A stretch of 64,000 nt of DNA, from positions 62,001-126,000 of the forward strand of contig JAIXSE010000018.1 in assembly GCA_027484825.1 (NCBI GenBank). Direction: 5' to 3'. A program made the translations under genes and the position numbers. This document shows positions 1 to 9,482 of this stretch, one piece after another. The notes beneath the pieces are model-generated. The model did no database searches, was not told the DNA's origin, and was given only the letters and a program-made list of their open reading frames with translations. How positions within the stretch are numbered: the stretch's first letter is position 1; each line of letters begins with the position of its first letter. The stretch comes from Rubrivivax sp. (GTDB taxonomy: Bacteria > Pseudomonadota > Gammaproteobacteria > Burkholderiales > Burkholderiaceae_C).

Positions 1-1238
1 AGGAGCGCAGCGGCCATGACCAGCGCATGCGGGCCGAGATTGAAGCGGCCGTCGCCCAGGCCCGGCAGGCGCAGGAAGCGGCCTTGCGCAGCCAGAAGCT
101 GGAAGCGCTGGGCCGCTTGACCGGCGGGATTGCCCACGATTTCAACAATCTGCTGCAGACGATGACGACCGGGTTGCAGCTCGCCCGCAAGCTCAGTGCG
201 GACCCGCGGGCGGACCAGGCGCTGGCCGCCTGTCAGCGGGCCACCGGCAAGGCCTCGCAGCTGACACGTCAGTTGCTGGCCTTTGGCCGACAGCAGGTGG
301 GGCATGAATCGGTGCTGGATCTGCGGCAACAGTTGCCGGAGCTGATGGAGCTGGTGCGCGGCGCCGTGGGCAGTTCCATCGAGAGCCAGCTGGAGATGGA
401 GGACGGTGTCTGGCCGGTGCGGACCGACCCGGTGCAACTCGAGCTGGCCATCCTGAACCTGGCGCTGAATGCCCGGGACGCGCTGCACGGTCGCGGCCGA
501 CTGACGATTCGCGCCGCCAATCGCCAGGTTGCGGCGGGTGACGTGAGCGATCTTCTGCCTGGGGACTATGTCTGCATCACCGTCATCGACGATGGCGACG
601 GCATGACGCCGGACCAGATGGCCCATGCCTTCGAGCCCTTCTTCACCACCAAGCCAGTGGGGCAGGGCACAGGTCTTGGCTTGGCGCAGGTCTATGCGCT
701 GGCCCGCGCCACGGGCGGCACGGCCACGCTCAACAGCAAGATCGGCCTGGGCACGGAGGTGGTGCTGTGGCTGCCGCGTTCGCTGGGACGGACCCGGTCG
801 CTCGAGGCCCAGAGGCCGGTCAGCGGGCAGCGCTATGTCGGCACGGTGCTGCTGGTGGAAGACGATGCCTCGGTGCGGGAACTCACCGCCCAGGCGCTGG
901 AGGACCTGGGCTTCGGCGTGGTGACGGCACCCACTGCCGATCACGCCCTGGACCTGCTGCGCGGCGGCGCCAAGGTGGACGTGGTGCTGTCGGACATCGT
1001 GATGCCCGGCACCCGCAGCGGGGTGGACCTGGCCCGCACGCTCAAGGTGCTCAAGCCGACGCTGCCGGTGGTGCTGGCCAGCGGCCACCCGGTGCGCATC
1101 GAGGAGGCGCCGGATGTGCCGCTGGTGGCCAAACCCTATGACACCGACCAGGTGGCCGCCCAACTGGCCGCCGCCATGGACCTGGCCCGCAGCAGCCTGC
1201 CGCCGACCGGGGCCGCGACCACGGCAGCGGCGGACTGA
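1..1238 (+). CDS. hybrid sensor histidine kinase/response regulator, 5'-truncated by the window
   Basis: The reading frame is already open at base 3, before the first ATG at 27, so the N-terminal sensor part lies outside the window. Visible order: a short coiled stretch, the HisKA phospho-acceptor box (GGIAHDFNNLLQ, phospho-His at codon about 135-137), an HATPase domain with N box (LNLALNARDAL), G1 (DDGDGMT) and G2 (GTGLGLAQV), then a C-terminal receiver domain (VLLVEDDAS, phospho-acceptor Asp in SDIVMPG, conserved Lys in AKPY). The HDFNN form of the H box is typical of PAS-linked hybrid kinases whose own receiver modulates output. It converges with the next operon, ending 4 bases before the end of paoC. 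The signal sensed cannot be told from this fragment. Confidence 0.93.
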   Translation, partial: ERSGHDQRMRAEIEAAVAQARQAQEAALRSQKLEALGRLTGGIAHDFNNLLQTMTTGLQLARKLSADPRADQALAACQRATGKASQLTRQLLAFGRQQVGHESVLDLRQQLPELMELVRGAVGSSIESQLEMEDGVWPVRTDPVQLELAILNLALNARDALHGRGRLTIRAANRQVAAGDVSDLLPGDYVCITVIDDGDGMTPDQMAHAFEPFFTTKPVGQGTGLGLAQVYALARATGGTATLNSKIGLGTEVVLWLPRSLGRTRSLEAQRPVSGQRYVGTVLLVEDDASVRELTAQALEDLGFGVVTAPTADHALDLLRGGAKVDVVLSDIVMPGTRSGVDLARTLKVLKPTLPVVLASGHPVRIEEAPDVPLVAKPYDTDQVAAQLAAAMDLARSSLPPTGAATTAAAD

Positions 1239-1242
1239 AGGC

Positions 1243-3447
1243 TCAGGCCACGCGCGGCATCTTCGCCAGCAGCTTGTCCAGCGTCACCGGATACTCCCGC
1301 ACCCGCACGCCGGTGGCGTTGTAGATGGCATTGGCCACCGCCGCACCGACGCCGCAAATGCCCAGCTCGCCCACACCCTTGGCCTTCATCGGGGACGAGA
1401 TCGGATCGGTCTCGTCAAGGAAGATCACGTCCTGATGCGGAATGTCAGCATGTACCGGCACCTCGTAACCCGCCAAGTCGTGGTTGACGAAGAAGCCGCG
1501 CTTCTCGTCCACCTGCAGCTCTTCCATCAGTGCCGCGCCCACGCCCATCGTCATCGCGCCGATCACCTGGCTGCGGGCGGCCTTGGGGTTGAGGATGCGT
1601 CCGGCCGCGCACACGGCCAGCATGCGCCGCACGCGGATTTCTCCGGTGAAGGCATTCACCGCCACCTCGACAAAATGGCCGCCAAAGGTGGACTGCTGGT
1701 ACTTCTTGTCCAGGTCCCCATATTCCATCTTGTCCTCGGCCACCAGACCTTCGTGGCCGGCCGCCTCGCCGAGCGGGACCGCCTTGCCGCCGTCCCGCAC
1801 CGAGCCGTCGGCAAACACCGCCTTCTCCGGATCCATACCTTGCTTGCGGGCAATGATCTCGCGCAGTTGCATGCAGGCCGCATAGACGCCAGCGGTGGAG
1901 CTGTTGCCGCCCCACTGGCCGCCGGAGCCGCAGGAGACCGGCAGGTTGGAGTCGCCCAGCCGCACCACCACCTTGTCCAGGCCCACGCCCATCATTTCCG
2001 CGGCGGTCTGCGCCACGATGGTGTAGGTGCCGGTGCCGATGTCGGTCATGTCGGTCTCCACCGTCACCACGCCGCGCTGGTCCAGACGCACGCGTGCCGC
2101 GGACTTCATGACCAGGTTGTTGCGGAAGGCCGAGGCCACGCCCATGCCGATCAGCCAGCGTCCTTCACGGCGCTGGCCCGGCTTGGTGCGCTGCTGCCAG
2201 CCAAACTTCTCGGCCCCGATGCGCAGGCAGTCCACCAGGCGGCGTTGGGAAAACGGGCGCTCCGGTTTTTCCGGGTCCACCTGGGTGTCGTTGAGGATGC
2301 GGAATTCGACCGGATCGACCTGAGCCTGTTCCGCCATCTCGTCGATGGCGATCTCCAGCGCCATCAGGCCAGGGGCTTCGCCGGGGGCGCGCATGGCGTT
2401 GCCTTCCGGCAGGTCCAGCACGGCCAGCTTCATCGCGGAATACCGATGGGCGCCGGCATACAGCAACCGGGTCTGCGCCACCGCCGTCTCCGGCTGCCCA
2501 CCTTCCAGATCGCCGGACCAGCTTTCGTGCGCAATGGCGCTGATGCGGCCGTCCTTGCCGCAGCCGATGCGGATGCGCTGAATCGTGGCCGGGCGGTGCG
2601 TGGCGTTGTTCATGATCAGCGGACGCTGCAGCGCCACCTTCACCGGCCGCCCCACGGCCTTGGCACCGAGCGCGGCCATCACCGCATCCGCGCGCAGGAA
2701 CAGCTTGCCGCCGAACCCGCCGCCGATGAAGGGCGAGATCAGACGCACCTTGTCCTTGGGCAGGTTCAGGGTCTTGGCCATGTCGCCCCGGCCCCAGTCG
2801 ATCATCTGGTTGGAGGTCCAGACGGTGAGCTTGTCACCTTCCCACATCGCCATGGACGCATGGGGCTCCATCATGGCGTGGGACTGGTCCGGGGTGGTGT
2901 AGGTGTGGTCCAGCTTGACGGCGGCCTGGCTGAAGGCGGTGTCGAAGTCGCCGACCTTGGTCTCGGGCGGCGTCTGCTCATCCGGCTTGGGCGGCTTGGC
3001 ACTGTCCATCGCTTTGGCCAGGCTGTAGGCACCGGGCTCGGCCTGGTACTCGACCTTCACCAGTTCGGCGGCGGCGCGGGCCTGCTCGAAGCTTTCGGCC
3101 ACCACCACGGCCACGGCCTGGTGGTAGTGCTCGACCTTCGGGCCGGCCAGCAGATGGGCGGTGTTGAACTTGCCCTTGCCGAGCTTGCCGGCATTGCTGG
3201 CGGTGACCACGGCCAGCACGCCGGGCGCGGCTTCGGCCGCCTTCACCTCCATGCTGCGGATGCTGCCCTTGCCGATGCCGGCACCGACGATCACGCCATA
3301 GGCCGCATTGGGTGCCACATCGTGACGTTCATAGGCATACGGCGCGGTGCCGGTGGTCTTGCGGGGGCCATCGATCCGGTCGGTCGGCTTGCCGACGACG
3401 CGCAACTGATCGATGGGGTTCTGGGTCGCGGGGCGGTCGAACTTCAT
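1243..3447 (-). CDS. paoC: aldehyde oxidase/xanthine dehydrogenase family, molybdopterin-binding large subunit (PaoC-like)
   Basis: 734 residues, close to the 732 of E. coli PaoC. This is the molybdenum-cofactor subunit of a three-part periplasmic aldehyde oxidase oxidising aldehydes to acids. Seen: an N-terminal aldehyde-oxidase a/b hammerhead (residues about 20-130), the Gly-rich cofactor motif [10 protein letters not shown], the AMRAPGEA motif, and near the C-terminus [11 protein letters not shown] containing the expected catalytic glutamate. It has no signal peptide of its own, as expected if the heterotrimer is exported through the Tat signal of the small subunit. The start overlaps the paoB stop (ATGA). 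No PaoD/XdhC-type cofactor-insertion chaperone gene is nearby. Confidence 0.93.
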   Translation of the reverse strand: MKFDRPATQNPIDQLRVVGKPTDRIDGPRKTTGTAPYAYERHDVAPNAAYGVIVGAGIGKGSIRSMEVKAAEAAPGVLAVVTASNAGKLGKGKFNTAHLLAGPKVEHYHQAVAVVVAESFEQARAAAELVKVEYQAEPGAYSLAKAMDSAKPPKPDEQTPPETKVGDFDTAFSQAAVKLDHTYTTPDQSHAMMEPHASMAMWEGDKLTVWTSNQMIDWGRGDMAKTLNLPKDKVRLISPFIGGGFGGKLFLRADAVMAALGAKAVGRPVKVALQRPLIMNNATHRPATIQRIRIGCGKDGRISAIAHESWSGDLEGGQPETAVAQTRLLYAGAHRYSAMKLAVLDLPEGNAMRAPGEAPGLMALEIAIDEMAEQAQVDPVEFRILNDTQVDPEKPERPFSQRRLVDCLRIGAEKFGWQQRTKPGQRREGRWLIGMGVASAFRNNLVMKSAARVRLDQRGVVTVETDMTDIGTGTYTIVAQTAAEMMGVGLDKVVVRLGDSNLPVSCGSGGQWGGNSSTAGVYAACMQLREIIARKQGMDPEKAVFADGSVRDGGKAVPLGEAAGHEGLVAEDKMEYGDLDKKYQQSTFGGHFVEVAVNAFTGEIRVRRMLAVCAAGRILNPKAARSQVIGAMTMGVGAALMEELQVDEKRGFFVNHDLAGYEVPVHADIPHQDVIFLDETDPISSPMKAKGVGELGICGVGAAVANAIYNATGVRVREYPVTLDKLLAKMPRVA

Positions 3448-4409
3448 GCGCGTGTCCTTGCTTGCCGGGCTTCATCCAGGGCGGCGGCGATGGTTCGCTC
3501 CACCAGCGGGATCTTGAAGGCGTTGTCCGAAGTGGGATGGGCATCGGCCAGCAGTCTGCTGGCGACGGCCTGCGAGCCCTGAGGCAGGGCGGCATCGGCC
3601 GCATCGATGCGCCAGGGTTTGGGCGCGACGCCGCCCACCGCAATCCGTCCGCGACCGTTGCCCTGCACGATGGCGGCGACCGACACCAGCGCAAAGGCGT
3701 AGGACGCACGGTCCCGCACCTTGTGATAGATGTGCACGCCCGGCACCGGGCGCGGCAGGGTCACGGCGGTGATCAGCTCACCGGCGGTCAGGGTGGTCTC
3801 GATGTGAGGGGTGTCGCCCGGCAGTTTGTGGAAGTCGGCAATCGGGATGCGGCGGGCCTGGCCGTCAGGCCGTACCGTTTCCACCACCGCATCCAGCGTG
3901 CGCATGGCCACGGCCATGTCGCCAGGGTAGGTGGCGATGCAGGCGGTGCTCACCCCCACGATGCCCAGCTGGCGACTGCGGCCGTCGATGGCGCTGCAGC
4001 CGCTGCCCGGCTGGCGCTTGTTGCAGGCCTGCTGGGTGTCGTAGAAATACGGGCAGCGCGTGCGCTGCAGCAGGTTGCCGGCGGTCGTGGCCCGGTTGCG
4101 CAGTTGGCCGGAAGCGCCGGCCAGCACCGCACGCGAGAGCACGCCGTAATCACGGCGCACCCGGGCATCCGCCGCCAGGTCGGCATTGCGCACCAGCGCG
4201 CCGATGCGCAGACCGCCTTCCTGCGTCGGCTCGATCCGGTCCAGCCCCAGCCGGTTGACGTCGATGAGGTGGGTGGGCGTTTCCACCTGCAGCTTCATCA
4301 GGTCCAGTAGGTTGGTGCCGCCGGCAATGAACCGGGCACCGGGCTGGCGGGCGGCCGCCGCTGCGGCCTGCGCCGGGGTCTCCGGCCTTTCCAGGGTGAA
4401 GGGCTTCAT
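3444..4409 (-). CDS. paoB: aldehyde oxidase FAD-binding subunit (PaoB-like)
   Basis: 321 residues. FAD-binding PCMH-type domain with the flavin motif [13 protein letters not shown] near residues 28-40, followed by the CO-dehydrogenase flavoprotein C-terminal domain. A Cys-containing insertion around [15 protein letters not shown] and GSGCSAIDG matches the extra [4Fe-4S] cluster loop that sets PaoB-type subunits apart from ordinary xanthine dehydrogenase FAD subunits. The ATG at 4409 was chosen because it overlaps the paoA stop (ATGA) and starts the family's usual N-terminus; the open frame upstream is a shadow of paoA. It passes electrons from the molybdenum site to FAD. Confidence 0.92.
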   Translation of the reverse strand: MKPFTLERPETPAQAAAAAARQPGARFIAGGTNLLDLMKLQVETPTHLIDVNRLGLDRIEPTQEGGLRIGALVRNADLAADARVRRDYGVLSRAVLAGASGQLRNRATTAGNLLQRTRCPYFYDTQQACNKRQPGSGCSAIDGRSRQLGIVGVSTACIATYPGDMAVAMRTLDAVVETVRPDGQARRIPIADFHKLPGDTPHIETTLTAGELITAVTLPRPVPGVHIYHKVRDRASYAFALVSVAAIVQGNGRGRIAVGGVAPKPWRIDAADAALPQGSQAVASRLLADAHPTSDNAFKIPLVERTIAAALDEARQARTRA

Positions 4410-5230
4410 GCGGGCCTCCCGGCGACTTCGGTGATCGCGTCGATGATGTTGGAATAGGCCCCGCAGCGGCAGATGTTGCCGCTCATGCGTTCGCGCAGTT
4501 CGTCGGCGGACAGCAGCGGGCGCACGTTCAGGTCGGCGGTGACATGGCTGGGCATGCCGGCCTTGAGCTCGTCCAGCACGGCGGTGGCCGAGCAGATCTG
4601 ACCTGGCGTGCAATAGCCGCATTGGTAGCCGTCATGCTTGATGAAGGCCGCCTGCAGCGGATGGAGCTTCTCCGGTGTGCCCAGGCCTTCGATGGTGGTG
4701 ACCTGGGCGCCGTCGTGCAGCACCGCCAGGGTCAGGCAGGCATTGATGCGGCGGCCGTCGAGCAACACGGTACAGGCACCGCATTGGCCGTGGTCACAGC
4801 CTTTTTTTGTGCCGGTCAGCCGCAGGTGCTCACGCAGGGCGTCGAGCAGCGAGGTGCGGTTGTCCAGCGAGAGGGTCTGGGTCTGACCGTTGACGGTCAG
4901 GGTCACCTGGGACGTGGCCATGAGGGCCTCCTGCGAAGCGGGCGGACGGGGGTTGGGAACCTGGGCCTGCGCTTCCAGCGCGAATCCGGAGCCGGCGGCA
5001 CAGGCGCTGCCGGCGATCAGCATCGTGCGGCGGCGCACGCCGGTCAACGGGTCCTGCAGGGAGTCGGGGCCGAGCGGCGCTTCGTGCGCTCGGCAGACAT
5101 CGGCGGCGAGGGCGTCACCGAGGCAGGGGGCGGCCGACTGGATGGGAGACGACGCGGGAGACGTCAATGAGGACGTCGAGGAAGATGGCGACGATGGGGT
5201 CGCTGGGGACGATCTGGACGCAGCATCCAT
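4406..5230 (-). CDS. paoA: aldehyde oxidase [2Fe-2S] subunit with Tat signal (PaoA-like)
   Basis: 274 residues, longer than E. coli PaoA (229) because of a Ser/Ala/Pro-rich N-terminus of about 65 residues before the Tat-like signal ([17 protein letters not shown]...AQAQ). The mature part has a plant-ferredoxin [2Fe-2S] domain ([10 protein letters not shown], later Cys in INAC) and a second helical [2Fe-2S] domain ([11 protein letters not shown] and GNICRCGAY). The upstream ATG at 5230 is preceded by AGGAG with a 9-base spacer, which supports the long form. First gene of the paoABC operon. The assembled complex is expected in the periplasm, detoxifying aldehydes. Confidence 0.91.
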   Translation of the reverse strand: MDAASRSSPATPSSPSSSTSSLTSPASSPIQSAAPCLGDALAADVCRAHEAPLGPDSLQDPLTGVRRRTMLIAGSACAAGSGFALEAQAQVPNPRPPASQEALMATSQVTLTVNGQTQTLSLDNRTSLLDALREHLRLTGTKKGCDHGQCGACTVLLDGRRINACLTLAVLHDGAQVTTIEGLGTPEKLHPLQAAFIKHDGYQCGYCTPGQICSATAVLDELKAGMPSHVTADLNVRPLLSADELRERMSGNICRCGAYSNIIDAITEVAGRPA

Positions 5231-5293
5231 GCTGGGGCACTCCTGGCTTTGCCGACGTTGGCGCTGCCCGGAGGTGGCAAGGCATGTGCCCGC

Positions 5294-5476
5294 TCAGCGA
5301 TGGTGCTGCAGCCATTCCTCCACGCGCCGGGCGCTGGTGCCCACGTCATCCACTGCCGGCTTGACCAGGTCGTGGGAGACCCCAAGGCGGTCGCCAACGT
5401 CGGACAGCTCGTCGTCGTCCGTGAGATGGACCCGATGGGGCTCGGGGTTGCGGGTGTCGGTGAGGTCGTCTTTCAT
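5294..5476 (-). CDS. DUF3606 domain small protein
   Basis: 60 residues, nearly all one DUF3606-like domain: a polar N-terminus, then DDELSDVGDRLGVSHDLVKPAVDDVG and a C-terminal helix ending VEEWLQHH. A GGAG ribosome-binding site lies just upstream of the ATG. DUF3606 proteins are small, soluble and of unknown function, often beside stress genes. It sits 63 bases upstream of paoA on the same strand and could be co-transcribed with it. Confidence 0.75.
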   Translation of the reverse strand: MKDDLTDTRNPEPHRVHLTDDDELSDVGDRLGVSHDLVKPAVDDVGTSARRVEEWLQHHR

Positions 5477-5494
5477 GGGGCGCTCCGGGGGCGG

Positions 5495-5758
5495 TCAGGG
5501 GCGTGAATTGGGACGATGCACTGCGGGGGATGTGCTGGCGGGGGCGGCTGGGGACTGCGAGCCGGTGGCCGATGACGACGTGTCCTTGGGAGGCGGGACA
5601 CCGTTGGCGTTGTTGTCCAGGCTGGCACCGGGATCCTCTTCGCCAGCGATGGACGCCTCGAAGGCATGGTCGGGGACCGCCGCCGGGTGACCGGCATTGG
5701 GCTTGGCGACGGCAGGGGCCGGTTTGGCGGACGAGTCGCGGGAGACGGTATCAGTCAT
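5495..5758 (-). CDS. hypothetical small Ala/Pro-rich protein
   Basis: 87 residues, starting MTDTVSRDSSAKPAP and ending in a Pro/Ser-rich tail. An AGAAGG ribosome-binding site sits just upstream of the ATG at 5758, preferred over a longer frame that lacks one. No domain, membrane segment or signal peptide is visible; the composition suggests disorder. It is 18 bases upstream of the DUF3606 gene on the same strand and is probably co-transcribed with it. Confidence 0.5.
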   Translation of the reverse strand: MTDTVSRDSSAKPAPAVAKPNAGHPAAVPDHAFEASIAGEEDPGASLDNNANGVPPPKDTSSSATGSQSPAAPASTSPAVHRPNSRP

Positions 5759-5957
5759 GGGTGACCTTCTGGAGTGAGCCCAGTCCTGCGGCAATTGCAA
5801 TGCCAAGCCCGGTCGAGGTCAAGCGGGAGCGCGGCGCCGCCGCTTGCTGGTAAGGTCAACGGCTAGTCAGGGCCCTGGCCAGACGCTCTCCCGCTCTCCG
5901 CTCTTTCGATGCCCGTCTTCAAGGTCGCGAGCGGTGACCTCTCGAACGCCGGCTCGT

Positions 5958-7043
5958 TCAATCCAGCGCCAGATTGAAGCGTTTGACGATCTGCGCGTAC
6001 TTCGACGACTCGGTCGCCATGAACTGATGAAACTGATTGCGCGTGACGGGGAACAGGTCATAGCCGAAGGTGGCATAACGCTGCAGGATGTCAGGCTCGG
6101 CCAGTGCGGCTTCGATGTCCCGCTGGATCTTGTCCGCCAGCGCCTTGGGCAGGTTGCGCGGCGCTGCGAGGGTGGTCCAGCCGGTGACCTCATAACCGGC
6201 CGGTCCACCGGACTCCGTCACCGTGGGCACGTCCGGGAAGGCCGGCAGGCGGTGCGGGGCGGCCACCGCGATGAAGCGCAGGCGTCCCGCCCGCTGCATG
6301 GCGCCGGCCGTCGCCAACGATCCCAGCGCGAAGTTCAACTCGCCGTTGGCCACGGCGGCGTAGAGCATCGAGGTTTCCTTGTAGACGACGTGCTGCATCT
6401 GGGTCTGGGTCATGGCCTCCAGTTGGGCCGACCCCAGATGCACCGCATTGCCCACCGACCACGAGCCGTAGTTCAACGCGCCGGGATGGGCCTTGGCATC
6501 GGCCACGATGTCGCCCACCGTTCGGTAAGGGCTGCTGGCCGCCACGCCGACGAAGAAGTAGGTGCGGAACAGCGGCGTGAGGGGGTCGAAGTCCTGGACC
6601 GGGTCGTAGGGCAGCTTCTTGAACATATGCGGGTAGACCACGAGATGGACGTTGTCCAGCTGGATCAGGTCGTGGCCGTCCCGGGCGCCCCGCTTGAAGC
6701 TGTCAATCGCCAGGAAGCCGTTGGCGCCGGGTTTGTTCTCGACGATGACTGGCTGGCCCCATTTTTTCTGCAGCTTCTCCGCCACCATGCGTGCGACGGT
6801 TTCGGGGCCGGCGCCGGGCGGGAAGGGGGTGAGGATGCGGACGGGGCGGGTGGGCCAGTGGGGGATGGGCGGGGTCGCGCTTGCGGCCGCGCCAGTGCCA
6901 GTGCCAGAGACTTGCGATGGCGCTTGCGCGAAGGCCCGGGAGAGGGTCAGCGGTCCCAGGGTGGCTGCGGCTGCCAGGGCGCTCACCACTTCCACGGTGC
7001 GCCGCAGGCTGCGCCTGCGATCGGGGAATGAAGCATCGGTCAT
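5958..7043 (-). CDS. Bug family tripartite tricarboxylate transporter substrate-binding protein (TctC-like)
   Basis: 361 residues. N-terminal signal with a basic start (RRRSLRRT) and hydrophobic core ending SRAFAQA, Tat-like or Sec. The mature protein shows the Bug signature: WPTRPVRILTPFPPGAGPETVARMVAEKLQ..WGQPVIVENKPGANG, then VGDIVADAKAHPGALNYGSWSVG and FPDVPTVTESG. Bug receptors are periplasmic binders of small carboxylates and related compounds; this one is solitary, without TctA/TctB membrane genes, as is very common in Burkholderiales. Divergent from the tannase-like gene, which suggests a link to aromatic-acid release, but the ligand cannot be assigned. Confidence 0.92.
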   Translation of the reverse strand: MTDASFPDRRRSLRRTVEVVSALAAAATLGPLTLSRAFAQAPSQVSGTGTGAAASATPPIPHWPTRPVRILTPFPPGAGPETVARMVAEKLQKKWGQPVIVENKPGANGFLAIDSFKRGARDGHDLIQLDNVHLVVYPHMFKKLPYDPVQDFDPLTPLFRTYFFVGVAASSPYRTVGDIVADAKAHPGALNYGSWSVGNAVHLGSAQLEAMTQTQMQHVVYKETSMLYAAVANGELNFALGSLATAGAMQRAGRLRFIAVAAPHRLPAFPDVPTVTESGGPAGYEVTGWTTLAAPRNLPKALADKIQRDIEAALAEPDILQRYATFGYDLFPVTRNQFHQFMATESSKYAQIVKRFNLALD

Positions 7044-7098
7044 CCATCGGTCTCCGTCTGTTCTTGTGTTGGGGGCGTCCAGCCGGCCCGTCCCCTAT

Positions 7099-7138
7099 GC
7101 GTTCCGTATTTTGTACGGCCCCGACATGCCGGAACGCG
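7099..7138. promoter_or_regulatory. nested inverted repeats between the Bug receptor and tannase genes
   Basis: Outer arms GCGTTCCG (7099-7106) and CGGAACGC (7131-7138) enclose a second inverted repeat, CCGTA-N5-TACGG (7104-7118). The region is a 245-base divergent intergenic space, so this is a candidate regulator-binding site or mRNA structure. No T-tract follows, so it is not a terminator. Confidence 0.4.
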
Positions 7139-7288
7139 CAGCCGTGTCTGTTGAGCGCTGCGCCTGTGCATCCGCAGGTAAAGGCTCTGTTGCGTTGTGG
7201 CGCACATGCCGACGGGCGCCCCCCGAAGAGGGGTCTCTCCCCCGGGAGATTCGTTGACGGCTCAAGGGGCGGTGGCGAAGATGGATTG

Positions 7289-9328
7289 ATGCGTTCCGAC
7301 TCTTCCTTTTCCTTCTGCCCCACGCGCCGCCAACGCCCCAACTGGTGGCGGACGCTGCTGTGGTGGGCGCTGGCGGCACTGGCCGCCTTCGTGATGCTGG
7401 AGGTGGTGCCTGCGCGCGCCGCCACGGACGGCGGCCTGCCGCTGCCAGTCGTCACCCCCATTGCCGATTGCGCCGCGCTCACCAGCACCTCGCTGGCGGA
7501 CATCGCCGGCCCAGGCAGCCGCATTCTTCGAACCAGCAAAGCCACCAGCCAGGGACTGCCCGCCTGCATCGTGGAGGGCGTGCTGGCCCCCAGCATCCAG
7601 TTCCGGGTGGAGTTGCCGCTGGGCAGCTGGACCCAGCGGTATCTGCAAATCGGCTGTGGCGGCCTATGCGGTCGCATTGGCATGGAGGTGGGCGCGGCAG
7701 ACGGTTGTCTGGCGCTGACCCAGGGCGGGTTCGCGCTGGCGGCCACGGACATGGGGCATCAGGACAACGACGGCAGCTTCGGCCAGGACGCCGCCAAGCG
7801 GGAAGACTTCGCCCACCGTGCGGTGCACCTGACGGCGGTGGCCGCCAAGCGGCTGATCCAGCGCTTTTATGGCCGGGCCCAGCGTTTCGCGTACTTCAGC
7901 GGCTGCTCGGATGGCGGGCGTGAGGCCCTGATGGAGGCGCAGCGGTACCCGGACGATTTCGACGGCATCCTGGCCGGTGCTGCGGCGCTGAATTTCCAGG
8001 TGCAGAACAGCCTCTATCACGGCTGGCAGGCCCGGGCCAACACCGCGCCGGATGGCACCGCCATCCTGACGGCGGCGCGGCTGCCGATCCTGCATCAAGC
8101 CGTGCTTAAGCAATGTGACGCCCTTGATGGCGTGGTGGACGGCCTCATCAGCGACCCGCGCCTGTGCAAGTTCGACCCAGCCACCGTGGCCTGCCCAGAC
8201 GGTGGCAGCCCCGCCGGCGGCTCTCCCGACACCCCCGGCCCCCAATGCCTCAGCCGCAGCGAGGTGACGGCTGCACGGCAACTGTATGAGGGCCCGCGTG
8301 ATCCGCAGACCGGCGAGCGGCTGACGGTGGGGGGCCCGCAACCGGGATCGGAACTGGGCTGGGCCGGCGTGTTTGTCCCGGCGAACGCCCAGTCGCCAAT
8401 CTTCAGCGAGCGGATTGCGATGCAGGCCTTGCGGCATCTCATTTTCGAGACGGACCCGCCCGCTGACTTCACCCTGGCCGACCTTCGCTTTGACCGGGCC
8501 ACCTTCGACCAACTGCGGGCGCGTCATCCGCTGATGGATGCCACCAATCCGGACCTCTCCCGCTTCGCGGCCCGCGGCGGCAAGCTGGTGATCTGGCATG
8601 GCTGGTCCGACCCGCACATTTCACCGCTCAACAGCATCGCCTATCACCAGGCCGTGCGGCGGACGATGGGGGAGGGCACAGCCCAGGCCTTTGAGCGGCT
8701 GTATCTGCTGCCGGGGGTGTATCACTGCGCCGGCGGGGATGGGCCCAGTGCGATCGATCTGTTGACCCCGATGATGGCCTGGGTGGAGCGCGGCATGGCA
8801 CCGAATGCGGTGCTCACCACCACGCCGTCGCCGCGCGAGCGGGGCAATGGCTTCGGGCAGCCGGAAGGGCGCCCGGACGGTGCGCAGGCTCGCACGCCTC
8901 AGGGTCCACCCGGCGGGGCGCCGTCCGGTCCGCAGGCCGGAACGCGACCCGGCCCGCCATCTGGCCCGCAAGGGGGTGCGCCACTGGGTCCGCCATCCGA
9001 TCGGCCCGAAGGTCGACCCGAAGGCGCCGGTGCACCGATGGACCGTCCAGCAGGTGGGCCTCCTGGCCTGTCACCAGGACTGGGAGAGAAGGCCCCGTCC
9101 GCGCCGGCGCTGCAGCGGTCACGTCCGGTCTATCCGTATCCCCTGGTGGCCCGCTACCAAGGTCGGGGGGACCCCAACAGTGCGGACAGCTATCGCCCGG
9201 TGGTCGGCACAGACATTCCGGTGCCCGCCTGGGCCGGTGAAGACTTCTTCCGTCCCGGCCCGGTCCGGGGTGTCGTCAAGCTGCCGCCGGACATCAGCCG
9301 CGCCGCCTCACAGCCGCCGTCTCGCTGA
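7289..9328 (+). CDS. tannase/feruloyl esterase family secreted hydrolase with a Pro/Gly-rich insertion
   Basis: 679 residues from the ATG at 7289, chosen because a hydrophobic signal (WWRTLLWWALAALAAFVMLEV..ARA) starts about 20 residues later. Alpha/beta-hydrolase of the tannase family: nucleophile motif YFSGCSDGGREAL with Ser207, the acid Asp441 in WHGWSDPHISP, and the base His479 in GVYHCAGGDGPS; the Cys beside Ser and the Cys beside His match the CS-D-HC disulfide of this family. Expected to cleave ester bonds of gallate or hydroxycinnamate esters outside the cytoplasm. Residues about 511-609 are a Pro/Gly/Gln/Arg-rich insertion placed before the conserved C-terminal piece RPVYPYPLVARYQG. 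Divergent from the Bug receptor. Confidence 0.9.
   Translation: MRSDSSFSFCPTRRQRPNWWRTLLWWALAALAAFVMLEVVPARAATDGGLPLPVVTPIADCAALTSTSLADIAGPGSRILRTSKATSQGLPACIVEGVLAPSIQFRVELPLGSWTQRYLQIGCGGLCGRIGMEVGAADGCLALTQGGFALAATDMGHQDNDGSFGQDAAKREDFAHRAVHLTAVAAKRLIQRFYGRAQRFAYFSGCSDGGREALMEAQRYPDDFDGILAGAAALNFQVQNSLYHGWQARANTAPDGTAILTAARLPILHQAVLKQCDALDGVVDGLISDPRLCKFDPATVACPDGGSPAGGSPDTPGPQCLSRSEVTAARQLYEGPRDPQTGERLTVGGPQPGSELGWAGVFVPANAQSPIFSERIAMQALRHLIFETDPPADFTLADLRFDRATFDQLRARHPLMDATNPDLSRFAARGGKLVIWHGWSDPHISPLNSIAYHQAVRRTMGEGTAQAFERLYLLPGVYHCAGGDGPSAIDLLTPMMAWVERGMAPNAVLTTTPSPRERGNGFGQPEGRPDGAQARTPQGPPGGAPSGPQAGTRPGPPSGPQGGAPLGPPSDRPEGRPEGAGAPMDRPAGGPPGLSPGLGEKAPSAPALQRSRPVYPYPLVARYQGRGDPNSADSYRPVVGTDIPVPAWAGEDFFRPGPVRGVVKLPPDISRAASQPPSR
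8819..9115 (+). repeat. low-complexity Pro/Gly/Arg-rich coding insertion in the tannase-like gene
   Basis: About 99 codons made of imperfect repeats of the type GPPxGPQGGAP, PEGRPEG and RPxGPPSGP. It splits the conserved C-terminal region of the hydrolase and is predicted to be a flexible extracellular loop. Confidence 0.8.
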
Positions 9329-9342
9329 GCCCAAGCCAAGGT

Positions 9343-9415
9343 GAGCCGACCCGACCCGACCCGACCCGACCCGAGCCGAGCCGACCCGACCCGAGCCGAG
9401 CCGAGCCGAGCCGAG
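9343..9415. repeat. pentanucleotide tandem repeat (GAGCC/GACCC)
   Basis: Fourteen consecutive 5-base units from 9343 to 9412 plus a partial unit, using two variants that differ at the third base in the order A BBBBB AA BB AAAA (A=GAGCC, B=GACCC). It lies between the convergent tannase-like and TetR genes, outside coding sequence, and is followed by an interrupted palindrome TTAAGCC-AC-GGCTTAA (9416-9431). Confidence 0.9.
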
Positions 9416-9482
9416 TTAAGCCACGGCTTAAGGCGCAGCCCAAGCAACAGCGGTCCGCGTCACAAGCCGAGGCTTCGTCTTG

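Noticed and set aside
1114-3582. A plus-strand open reading frame of 822 codons opposite paoC
   Set aside because: His/Gly/Arg-rich shadow; PaoC on the other strand is full length with all cofactor motifs.
9416-9431. TTAAGCC-AC-GGCTTAA palindrome as a fourth galactan operator
   Set aside because: It lacks the central CG and the TTAATCGMTTAA core and lies between convergent genes, where a promoter is not expected.
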